64,000 nucleotides of DNA, taken from contig JABTUP010000006.1 of NCBI GenBank assembly GCA_015075325.1, positions 62,001 to 126,000 of the forward strand, written 5' to 3'. Both the position numbers and the translations under genes were made by a program. Every line of letters starts with the position of its first letter. Position 1 is the first letter of the stretch. The DNA comes from Flavobacteriales bacterium. Its GTDB lineage: Bacteria; Bacteroidota; Bacteroidia; Flavobacteriales_E; Vicingaceae. The notes under the pieces are model-generated. The model worked only from the letters and a program-made list of their open reading frames with translations, ran no database searches and was not told where the DNA came from. Of this stretch, positions 7,632-15,759 are shown piece after piece.

Positions 7632-10043
7632 ATGAAAAAATTTACCCTTTTACTAACCGTACTTCTTGTTCAACTATACAGCTACGCACAGGATTCATTT
7701 AACCAAAAATTCTTAGAGGCAAACACGCTTATGGAAGAATCAATGTTTAACATTGCATTACCTATTTGGTTAGATTTATCAACACAACAACCTGATAATC
7801 ATAATGTAAATTACAAAATTGGCGTTTGTTACTTAAATTCTGGTAATGAAAAAAAGAAAGCATTAGATTATTTAAAAAAAGCTGCTGAAAACACAACTGC
7901 CAATTACGACCCATTTTCATCATCAGAAAAAAAAGCACCTAACGAGACTCAATTTTTCTTAGCTAGAGCTTATCACATCAACTACAACCTTGATTTAGCA
8001 GCAGAAAATTACACCAAATTCAAGGAGAAAATTTCTAAAAAACATTACCTTTTTAATGAAGTAGATCATTACATTAAACAATGTGAAAATGCAAAATTAG
8101 CTATTGCTAAACCTGTAAACATTGATGTAATCAACTTAGGAAAGTCAATCAATACTGAATTTGCTGATTATAGCCCAGTAATGTCTCTTGATGAATCAAC
8201 AATTTATTTTACTTCGAGAAGATTACGAAAAGATAGTTCTAATTATTTCATTAAAGATGTTAATGATGGCATGCACTATGAAGACATTTATGTTTCTCAT
8301 AACTACGATGGGGCTTGGTCTGAACCAGAATTATTATCAATAAATACAGAAGGTCATGAGGCAACAATTAATGTATCAGTTGATGGACAAACCTTATTTA
8401 TTTACAAAGATGATAACGGAAACGGAAATTTATATTATAGTTCAATAAACAACGAAGAATGGACTACTCCTACTTTGCTGGGTTCTGACATTAATTCTGA
8501 TGCTCATGAATCACATGTATCCATATCTCCAGATGAAAACATCTTGTATTTTGTAAGCGACAGAAAAGGTGGACTTGGCGGACAGGATATTTATTTCTGT
8601 AACAAATTACCAAATGGAGAGTGGGCAAAAGCTCAAAATATAGGTTCTGTAATTAACACACCATATGATGAAGACGGCGTATTCATTCACCCAGATGGGA
8701 AAACAATTTATTTCAGTTCTCACGGTCATTCAAGTATTGGTGGATACGATATCTTTTATAGCATAAAAAATGAAGAAGATGGCACTTGGTCAACCCCTAT
8801 TAACTTAGGATATCCTGTTAATTCAACTGATGATGATGTATTTTTTGTAACATCAGCTGATGGTAAACGTGGATATTATTCATCTATTCAGGAGAAAGGA
8901 TTTGGCGAGAAAGATATTTATCAAATATCAATGACAGATGCAGCAGAAAAACCATTAACTCTTCTAACTGGTCATTTAAAAGTTATAGGTGAAACAGAAA
9001 CTCCTGCTGATGCACAAATAGTTATAACAAACAATTTAGACGGTAGTTTAATCGGTATTTTTAAACCGCGTAAAAAAGATGGTAAATTCAGTATTATATT
9101 AGAACCAAATATCGACTACCATATCGAGTATTTAGCAATGGGATTCAAAAAAACTGAAGACCTTTTTGTTCCACCTGTTTCTGCTTTTACAGAAATTAAC
9201 AGAGGAATTGAACTTCAAGATGTTATTTTTGGTGATGATAAAAATGCTTTGACCTACTTAAAAGGTATGGTTGAATACAAAAAGTTGTTGGCTTCAGGCA
9301 CAAAAATTAGTTTATTAGATGAAAACGACAAAGTAATTGAAAGCACAAAAACAGATGAAAAAGGTCAATTTACATTTAAAAACCTAAAACCTGAAGAATA
9401 TTACTTAGTAAGATTAGATGAGGTAAATAACGATTTTGCTGATAATGCAAAAGTTTATGTATTGAATGATAAAGGCGAAAAAGTAATGCTAGCTGTTAAA
9501 AAATCAAAAAACAGAAGATTGTTTAAAGCAATGCCAAATTCAGAAATTAATAAACTTCCATTAATTGAAGAAAAAGATACAGAAACCATAACAAAAACAG
9601 ACGAAAAAGAACCAAAAGAGCCAAAAGAAACTAAAGAAGTAAAAGACAAAGGAACTTCGTCTAATACCACTTTAATTGCATCTTATCAAGAGTTCTTTAA
9701 CTACAACATTAAAGAAATAAATACTTCTGATGCCAAGTTGATTGAGTTGGTTGAAAAAGCTAAAATTCAATTTAACGACTCTAAAAAGATTGTTATCGAA
9801 ATTGAAGCGAGTGCATCAAAAGTTCCAACCAAAACTTTTGGTTCAAATGAAGAATTAGCGAAATATAGAGGCGAAGAGGCTAAAAAATTATTATTAAAAT
9901 TATTCACTGACAAAGGCATAACTTCAGAGTCGGTAACCTTTAAAAAGATAAAATCTTTGGTTCAAGGACCTAAATACAAAGGTGACCCAGAAAACAAAGA
10001 AACGTATGAAAAATATCAATACGTTAAAATAAATTTAAAATAA
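7632..10043 (+). CDS. PorE-like periplasmic protein: TPR, PD40 propeller, CRD domains, degenerate OmpA-like C-terminus
   Basis: An 803-residue exported protein with a signal peptide (residues 1-19, ending SYAQ, no lipobox Cys). Order: TPR region about 27-160; PD40/WD40-like beta-propeller about 165-430, with repeats such as VSISPDENILYFVSDRKGG and GGQDIYFC; two carboxypeptidase-regulatory-like (CRD) beta domains about 444-530 and 535-600; a Lys/Glu/Pro-rich linker near 650-675; and a C-terminal 120 residues shaped like an OmpA domain but lacking the usual HTD and NxxLSxxRA motifs. The layout is that of PorE, a T9SS-associated peptidoglycan-binding protein. First of three such genes in a row; spacing to the next is 23 bases. 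Function by architecture only. Confidence 0.8.
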   Translation: MKKFTLLLTVLLVQLYSYAQDSFNQKFLEANTLMEESMFNIALPIWLDLSTQQPDNHNVNYKIGVCYLNSGNEKKKALDYLKKAAENTTANYDPFSSSEKKAPNETQFFLARAYHINYNLDLAAENYTKFKEKISKKHYLFNEVDHYIKQCENAKLAIAKPVNIDVINLGKSINTEFADYSPVMSLDESTIYFTSRRLRKDSSNYFIKDVNDGMHYEDIYVSHNYDGAWSEPELLSINTEGHEATINVSVDGQTLFIYKDDNGNGNLYYSSINNEEWTTPTLLGSDINSDAHESHVSISPDENILYFVSDRKGGLGGQDIYFCNKLPNGEWAKAQNIGSVINTPYDEDGVFIHPDGKTIYFSSHGHSSIGGYDIFYSIKNEEDGTWSTPINLGYPVNSTDDDVFFVTSADGKRGYYSSIQEKGFGEKDIYQISMTDAAEKPLTLLTGHLKVIGETETPADAQIVITNNLDGSLIGIFKPRKKDGKFSIILEPNIDYHIEYLAMGFKKTEDLFVPPVSAFTEINRGIELQDVIFGDDKNALTYLKGMVEYKKLLASGTKISLLDENDKVIESTKTDEKGQFTFKNLKPEEYYLVRLDEVNNDFADNAKVYVLNDKGEKVMLAVKKSKNRRLFKAMPNSEINKLPLIEEKDTETITKTDEKEPKEPKETKEVKDKGTSSNTTLIASYQEFFNYNIKEINTSDAKLIELVEKAKIQFNDSKKIVIEIEASASKVPTKTFGSNEELAKYRGEEAKKLLLKLFTDKGITSESVTFKKIKSLVQGPKYKGDPENKETYEKYQYVKINLK

Positions 10044-10066
10044 TTCAACATCTATATTAATATATA

Positions 10067-12382
10067 ATGAAGAACATTTTTAATCTTTTCACAAAAAGTC
10101 TTTATCTAAAGACTTTTTGCTTTTTAATAACTACCATTTTTATATTTACTTCTTTTGCTCAAGAGGTTAATAAAAATAAAACATTACGCCAAGCAAGAAA
10201 AGCACTTTATAAAGAAAAGTACACTGAAGCACAATTACTTTACAATAAACTTGTTAACGCAGAACCAACCAATGATGTGTATAATTTTGAAGCAGGTTTA
10301 AGTTATCTTTTTTCTACCTTTCAACAAAATAAGTCCATTCCATTTTTTGAAGCAGCACTTCAACATTCGAGTACCGATACTATTACAGAGCTTTATTATT
10401 ATTTAGGCAAAGCATATCAATTAAATAGCGAATTTGAAAAAGCCAATCAATCTTTTGAAAAGTTTGATAAATTTATCGACCACCAAACCAAAAGCGGTAA
10501 AATATTAAAGTCTGATGTGCTTAAAGAAATTAACTATAACACAAATGGTGTAAAATATCTTTCGGAGAAAGTAAACAATATATTTATTGAAAATATGGGC
10601 ACACAGGTAAACTCCATAGATAGAGAATATGCTCCTGTTATACATCAATCAGGCGAAGTAATTTTATTTACCTCAAGAAGAAAATACAAAGGAAATAAAT
10701 TAGACAAAGGCGATTTAATGCCTTATGAAGATATATATGCAGCAAAAAAAACTGAAAAAGGTTGGGCTTTATTAACCGATAAAGCTGAATTAAAAAAATA
10801 TTTACCAGAAAATGTAAATACAAAAAAACACGACGCTAGTATTACCTATTCTTCTGATGGAAACACCATTTACACCTATAAAAAAGATGCAATTTGGCAA
10901 TCATCGTTTGACAATGGCAGTTGGGGATTATTGAAAAAATTAGATGAAACAGTAAATGCCAGTAAATTTAACGTGCCAAGTGTTACAATTTCGGCAGATG
11001 GAAACAGCTTGTTTTTTGTTGCAACAAGAAAAGATGGAATTGGAGGAAAAGATATTTATAAATCAATTAAAAACTCAAATGGAAAATGGGACACCCCTAT
11101 TCTTTTAAGTTCAAACATCAATACCAAAGATGATGAAGATGCTCCTTATTTAACAACAGATGGTAATACATTATACTTCTCTTCAACAGGACATTCTTCC
11201 ATTGGTGGTTATGATATTTTTAAATCAGAATTAATTAATGGAGAATGGTCTCCAGCTCAAAGTTTAGGAATACCTTTCAACTCACCTGCAGATGATATTT
11301 TTTATGTTGTTGATAAAACGAATAAAAATGGATTCTTCTCATCTTCTCGTGTTGAAGGTAATGGAGCATTTGATCTTTACAGCTTCTCATCTGAATGTAA
11401 AAACCTAGACAATACTGAAATTAGAGGTATTGTTTACGATAATCTTAATAAAAAACCTTTAAAAAGCAATTTAATATTAACAAATAATAATGCTGATACA
11501 GATGTAATAAGTACAACAAGTCTTCCTTCCAATGGTAAATTCTTACTGGTTGCAAAACCCGAAAATAGTTACATGTTAACCATTGAAGCAGATGGTTTTT
11601 CGACACAACAAATAGGAATAATTACACCCAAACAATGTGAATATTATCAATTATTTTCTGAAATTAGTTTAGAGAAAATAACCTTAAACAATAAAGATTA
11701 TCAAGTTGCAACACTAAGAAATTCTTTCTTTAATAGAACCGAATTAGAAGCGACTTCAAATATCGACACAGCAGTAAATGTTCCTGATTTTAAAGACGAA
11801 ACAGACAACTACTATCATGACGACATTTCTTTTATGGCAAAATCAAGAAGTTTTAATCCCGAAAACAATCCAAATTTTACCTTAATTAAAGACACCATCG
11901 AGTTCAAATCGGCTGATGTAATTGCTGCTGACAACAAAAAACCTCAATTTGGTCCAATCTATTTCGATTTCGACAAATCAGCTTTAACTAAAGAAGCAAG
12001 AATAGAATTAGATAAAATCGCTACCTACCTTAAATCAGAAGAAGGTAAAAATTTAGTTCTTGACATTACTGGGCATACCGACGGAAAAAGAGATATGGAA
12101 TTGAACAAAAAGATTTTTGCTAAAAAAAGAATCGAATTTACAACTGAAGCATCTGAACAAAGAAGTAAAAACTACAATAAAGAACTTTCTAAAAACAGAG
12201 CAATTAGTGTTGTTAAATACTTAAAACAAAAAGGTATTAAAGATTCGCAAACAGCCATTAATTACGTAGGTGAAGATGAGCCTGTAGTTCCTAACATAAA
12301 TAACGATGGAAGCAATAATTTAGAAAACCAAAAATTAAATAGAAGAGTTGAGTTTAAGTTTAATGAACAAAAACCCTTATAA
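10067..12382 (+). CDS. PorE-like protein with canonical OmpA peptidoglycan-binding domain
   Basis: A 771-residue exported protein: signal peptide about 1-32 (FIFTSFAQ), TPRs about 36-150, PD40 propeller about 165-440 (VTISADGNSLFFVATRKDG, GGYDIFKSE), CRD domain about 455-535, and a C-terminal OmpA domain from about residue 624 (PIYFDFDKSALTKEA). In the OmpA domain the DITGHTD strand is followed by an insert of about 30 residues before LSKNRAISVVKYL, longer than usual. It probably anchors an outer-membrane-associated complex to peptidoglycan. Same operon and orientation as its two neighbours, with 23 and 65 bases between them. It is not a lipoprotein, unlike characterised PorE, so orthology is not claimed. 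Confidence 0.83.
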   Translation: MKNIFNLFTKSLYLKTFCFLITTIFIFTSFAQEVNKNKTLRQARKALYKEKYTEAQLLYNKLVNAEPTNDVYNFEAGLSYLFSTFQQNKSIPFFEAALQHSSTDTITELYYYLGKAYQLNSEFEKANQSFEKFDKFIDHQTKSGKILKSDVLKEINYNTNGVKYLSEKVNNIFIENMGTQVNSIDREYAPVIHQSGEVILFTSRRKYKGNKLDKGDLMPYEDIYAAKKTEKGWALLTDKAELKKYLPENVNTKKHDASITYSSDGNTIYTYKKDAIWQSSFDNGSWGLLKKLDETVNASKFNVPSVTISADGNSLFFVATRKDGIGGKDIYKSIKNSNGKWDTPILLSSNINTKDDEDAPYLTTDGNTLYFSSTGHSSIGGYDIFKSELINGEWSPAQSLGIPFNSPADDIFYVVDKTNKNGFFSSSRVEGNGAFDLYSFSSECKNLDNTEIRGIVYDNLNKKPLKSNLILTNNNADTDVISTTSLPSNGKFLLVAKPENSYMLTIEADGFSTQQIGIITPKQCEYYQLFSEISLEKITLNNKDYQVATLRNSFFNRTELEATSNIDTAVNVPDFKDETDNYYHDDISFMAKSRSFNPENNPNFTLIKDTIEFKSADVIAADNKKPQFGPIYFDFDKSALTKEARIELDKIATYLKSEEGKNLVLDITGHTDGKRDMELNKKIFAKKRIEFTTEASEQRSKNYNKELSKNRAISVVKYLKQKGIKDSQTAINYVGEDEPVVPNINNDGSNNLENQKLNRRVEFKFNEQKPL

Positions 12383-12447
12383 TTAAGTAATAAAATTATA
12401 CATTTATGTTTTGGTATTGATTTTGTAAGTTATTGTAAAAAACTGTT

Positions 12448-13992
12448 GTGAAAAAAGTAAGGTATTACATATTAACAATTTTGACTTTCTGCATTGCATT
12501 TAGTGGTTTTGCTCAAAAAGCCGACCCTCTTGATGCTGAAGAGCATTTTAAATTTCAGAATTATATTGATGCTTTAATTGTTTACAAAAAACTAATCGAA
12601 AAAGACCCGAAAAACGCTGACTACCCTTACAAAGCTGGATTCTGTATATTACATACCGATAGAGATAAAAGTGAAGCTGTTAAATATTTAGAATTAGCTT
12701 CAGAAAGAAAATCAAACCCCGACGTAGATTTTTATTTAGCAAGAGCTTATCATTTAAATATGAAATTAGAAGAGGCTTTGGAAACCTACGAAAAATACAA
12801 AAAATCTGGCGTTGGAACAAAACAAGCAGAAGTTGACCGTCAGGTGCAAATGGTAAAAAATGCTATGGAATTAGCAAACAATCCTATTGATATTACTTTT
12901 GAAAATTTAGGCGATAAAATAAACACCATTTATCCTGATTATTACCCATTAGTTACACCAGACGAATCTTTTTTGGTTTTCACTTCAAGAAGAAAAGGTG
13001 TTGTGGGTGGTGCAAGAGAATTTGATGGATATTATTCATCTGATGTTTTTTTTACAAAAGTTGATAGTGGTGAATTTATTCCTGCGAAAGGAGCTGGAAC
13101 AATGGTAAACAGCACTTTTGATGAACAAGCTGTTGGATTATCGTATAATGCTGACAGGCTTTTTGTTTACATGGATAACATCAAAGAATTTGGTGATATT
13201 TATGAATCAAAAATTTCTAATTTTAAATTTAAAAAAATTGAAAAAATGGGTGAAGCCATCAATTCAAAAGGTTTCGAAAGTTCAGCAACAATATCGGCAG
13301 ATGAGAACACCTTGTTTTTTGCCAGCAGAAGAGACGGTGGATTTGGAGAAAAAGACATTTACATGACCAAAAAACTTCCTACTGGAGAATGGGCTGAGCC
13401 ACAAAATTTAGGAAATGTAATTAATACTCCTTATGATGAAGATTTTCCGAATTTATTTTATGATGGAAAAACACTTTATTTCTCTTCAAAAGGACATAAC
13501 AGTATGGGTGGATTTGATTATTTTAAATCAACATTAAACGAAGAAACTGGAGAATGGTCAAAACCAGAAAATCTAGGATACCCCTTAAATACACCTGAAG
13601 ACAACTTGTGCATATCTTTTACTGAAGACCAAAGCAATGCCTATATTTCTGCATGGCGAAAAGATAGCAAAGGTGAACAAGATATTTATAGAGTAACATT
13701 TAATGAAACCGACATTCGTCAAACCATTATTAAGGCTAGAGTTTTAGCACAAGGAACAACTGAAGCAATTAAAGATGCTTTAGTAAATGTTATCGATTTA
13801 AAAACACAAGAAGAAGTTGGGAACTACTCTCCTAACCCAAAAAATGGACACTTTTCTATTATTTTAAAACCTGGTAAGTATCAAATATTAATTGATGCAC
13901 CTGGATTTACTCCAAAAACAGAAAACATAGTAATTATAGGAAAAAGCGATTTTGTTCCATACCTCGAAAAGGATTTTACAGTTACGCCTTAA
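12448..13992 (+). CDS. PorE-like protein lacking the OmpA domain (TPR, PD40, CRD)
   Basis: A 514-residue exported protein starting at GTG 12448 with signal peptide MKKVRYYILTILTFCIAF..FAQ. TPR region about 25-140, PD40 propeller about 150-420 (ATISADENTLFFASRRDGG, GEKDIYMTKKLPTGEW), and one CRD domain about 430-510 with NPKNGHFSIILKPGKYQI. It stops where its neighbours continue into an OmpA-like region, so it has no obvious peptidoglycan anchor. Third in the row; the following DnaQ-like gene begins 27 bases later. Because the propeller and CRD are intact, this is a naturally short form rather than a decayed gene. Confidence 0.82.
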   Translation: MKKVRYYILTILTFCIAFSGFAQKADPLDAEEHFKFQNYIDALIVYKKLIEKDPKNADYPYKAGFCILHTDRDKSEAVKYLELASERKSNPDVDFYLARAYHLNMKLEEALETYEKYKKSGVGTKQAEVDRQVQMVKNAMELANNPIDITFENLGDKINTIYPDYYPLVTPDESFLVFTSRRKGVVGGAREFDGYYSSDVFFTKVDSGEFIPAKGAGTMVNSTFDEQAVGLSYNADRLFVYMDNIKEFGDIYESKISNFKFKKIEKMGEAINSKGFESSATISADENTLFFASRRDGGFGEKDIYMTKKLPTGEWAEPQNLGNVINTPYDEDFPNLFYDGKTLYFSSKGHNSMGGFDYFKSTLNEETGEWSKPENLGYPLNTPEDNLCISFTEDQSNAYISAWRKDSKGEQDIYRVTFNETDIRQTIIKARVLAQGTTEAIKDALVNVIDLKTQEEVGNYSPNPKNGHFSIILKPGKYQILIDAPGFTPKTENIVIIGKSDFVPYLEKDFTVTP

Positions 13993-14019
13993 ATTAAAAA
14001 TACCACAGAAAACAATTAC

Positions 14020-14787
14020 ATGAATTTAAAATTAAGCAAACCAATTGCTTTCTTCGACTTAGAAACAACTGGCGTAAATGTTTCAACAGATAGAATTGTT
14101 GAAATATCTATTTACAAAATAATGCCCAACGGCGATAAAGAAATCAAAACAAAAAAAATTAACCCAACCATACCTATTCCAATAGAAGCATCGGCAGTAC
14201 ATGGAATTACAGATGCTGATGTGGCTGATGCTCCAACATTTGCAGCAGTAGCAAAAGATTTGGCAAAGTTTATTGAAGGCTGCGATTTAGCTGGATACAA
14301 TTCTAATAAATTTGATGTTCCGCTTTTAGCTGAAGAATTTTTAAGAGCAGATGTAGATTTTGATATTTCCAAAAGAAACTTGGTTGATGTACAAAATATT
14401 TTTCATAAAATGGAGCAAAGAACATTAGCTGCTGCTTATCAATTTTATTGTAAAAAAGATTTAACAAATGCTCATAGTGCTGAGGCAGATACCATTGCCA
14501 CATTTGAAATTTTAGAGGCTCAACTCGACAAATACACAGATTTACAAAATGATATGAAATTTTTAGCAGATTTTTCTCAACGTTCAATAAATGCCGATTT
14601 AATTGGAAGAATAATTTTTGATGAACACGGTGTAGAAGTATTTAATTTTGGAAAACACAAAGGAAAATCTGTTGAAAAAGTCTTAGAAATTGAACCAGGA
14701 TATTACAGTTGGATGATGAATGGAGATTTTCCTTTGTACACAAAAAAAGTATTAACAAACATAAGATTACGAGCTTTAAAAAAATAA
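14020..14787 (+). CDS. DnaQ-like 3'-5' exonuclease with C-terminal DUF3820-like domain
   Basis: A 255-residue DEDDh-type exonuclease. The ExoI motif is D13-x-E15 (FFDLETTG), ExoII includes D99 (GYNSNKFDVPLL) and ExoIII is H152..D157 (HSAEADTIATFEIL). The last 55 residues (VFNFGKHKGKSVEKVLEIEP, then YYSWMMNGDFP) match the small DUF3820 module often joined to such exonucleases in Bacteroidota. Likely a proofreading or repair exonuclease, or an epsilon-like subunit. It follows the PorE-like genes by 27 bases and may be co-transcribed, though there is no functional link. Confidence 0.9.
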   Translation: MNLKLSKPIAFFDLETTGVNVSTDRIVEISIYKIMPNGDKEIKTKKINPTIPIPIEASAVHGITDADVADAPTFAAVAKDLAKFIEGCDLAGYNSNKFDVPLLAEEFLRADVDFDISKRNLVDVQNIFHKMEQRTLAAAYQFYCKKDLTNAHSAEADTIATFEILEAQLDKYTDLQNDMKFLADFSQRSINADLIGRIIFDEHGVEVFNFGKHKGKSVEKVLEIEPGYYSWMMNGDFPLYTKKVLTNIRLRALKK

Positions 14788-14865
14788 TTTAGAAGATGGA
14801 AGTCAGAAAACCGAAGACCGAAGTATAATGACTAACGATTATTGACTAATTTCTAACTTAAAAAA

Positions 14866-15477
14866 ATGAAAATAATTTGTATTGGTCGTAACTACGTTGA
14901 CCACGCTAAAGAGTTAAACAACCCTATTCCAAAAGAACCTGTTTTTTTTATGAAGCCCGATACCGCTTTAATACAAAGTAGAAATCCTTTTATTTACCCA
15001 AGTTTTTCAAACGACATACACCACGAAGTAGAAATTGTTGTTAAAATAAACAAAATAGGCAAACACATTGAAGAACGATTTGCTCATAAATACTATGAGG
15101 AAATAACTGTTGGAGTTGACTTTACTGCTCGTGATGTACAGCAACAATGCAAAGAGAAAGGCTTGCCTTGGGAAAAAGCTAAAGCATTTGATGGCTCCGC
15201 TCCTACTGGTAAATTTGTTAATATTTCCGAGTTCAACGACATCAACAACCTTATTTTTAGCTTACAAATAAACGGTGAAACTAAACAACAAGGCAACACC
15301 AAAGACATGTTGTTTAACATTAATCAAATTATTGCTTATGTTTCACAATTTGTTACACTAAAAATTGGCGATTATATTTTTACAGGAACGCCTGCTGGTG
15401 TTGGAGCGGTTAAAATCGGCGACAAAATCGAATGTTTTATTGAAGATAAAAAATTATTGAGTTTCAACGTGAAGTAA
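14866..15477 (+). CDS. Fumarylacetoacetate hydrolase (FAH) family protein
   Basis: A 203-residue single-domain FAH-fold enzyme, the short type that acts as an acylpyruvase or oxaloacetate decarboxylase/tautomerase. Metal ligands are in place: E54 and E56 in HHEVEIVV and D85 in GVDFTARDVQ; the C-terminal FTGTPAGVGAVKIGD loop is the family signature. The start at ATG 14866 gives the standard N-terminus MKIICIGRNYVDHAKEL. The preceding 78-base gap contains low-complexity text (GACTAACGATTATTGACTAA) typical of Bacteroidota intergenic repeats. The substrate is unknown. Confidence 0.9.
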   Translation: MKIICIGRNYVDHAKELNNPIPKEPVFFMKPDTALIQSRNPFIYPSFSNDIHHEVEIVVKINKIGKHIEERFAHKYYEEITVGVDFTARDVQQQCKEKGLPWEKAKAFDGSAPTGKFVNISEFNDINNLIFSLQINGETKQQGNTKDMLFNINQIIAYVSQFVTLKIGDYIFTGTPAGVGAVKIGDKIECFIEDKKLLSFNVK

Positions 15478-15480
15478 AGA

Positions 15481-15700
15481 TTAAAAATCTTTTAACCTCT
15501 TTATGTTTCGCTCAATATAACTCATTGGAGTAATTAAAGCATCTGTATTCTTTTAGAATATCTAATACTCTCTAATACCTCTGCTTTTCCTCAATAATAT
15601 GTTTTTGTTGTTCAATTAATAAATTCTGTTTTTGAATAACCTTAAACCTATTGTATATAAATATATCAAGGCTTTTTTTTACATTTACCTCTTCAATAAA
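15481..15700 (-). pseudogene. Decayed C-terminal piece of a TPR/coiled-coil signalling protein (SpoIIE or kinase linker)
   Basis: On the minus strand three short stretches in different frames read as the linker that follows the membrane helix in Bacteroidota TPR-SpoIIE or TPR-kinase regulators: IYNRFKVIQKQNLLIEQQK then HIIEEKQR (15700 to about 15575), ESIRYSKRIQM (about 15570 to 15540), and LITPMSYIERNIKRLKDF (15538 to 15481). IRYSKRIQ is very close to the SIxYAKRIQ signature of those proteins. The stretches are separated by frameshifts and a stop, and the catalytic domain is absent. A matching N-terminal TPR piece on the same strand lies at 19768-20197, on the far side of the peptide-export genes. 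Confidence 0.6.
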
Positions 15701-15759
15701 TAATTATAGACTATAAACATTGTTAAGATAACTAATTTCTTTAATAATTTTTTTGATTA

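Noticed and set aside
7632-12382. Calling any of the propeller proteins PorE itself
   Set aside because: Architecture matches but none has the lipobox of characterised PorE and there are four in the window; orthology cannot be decided here.
14793-14855. Possible small gene or regulatory RNA between the exonuclease and FAH genes
   Set aside because: The gap is low-complexity text of the GACTAACGATTATTGACTAA type seen in many Bacteroidota spacers, with no start or hairpin.
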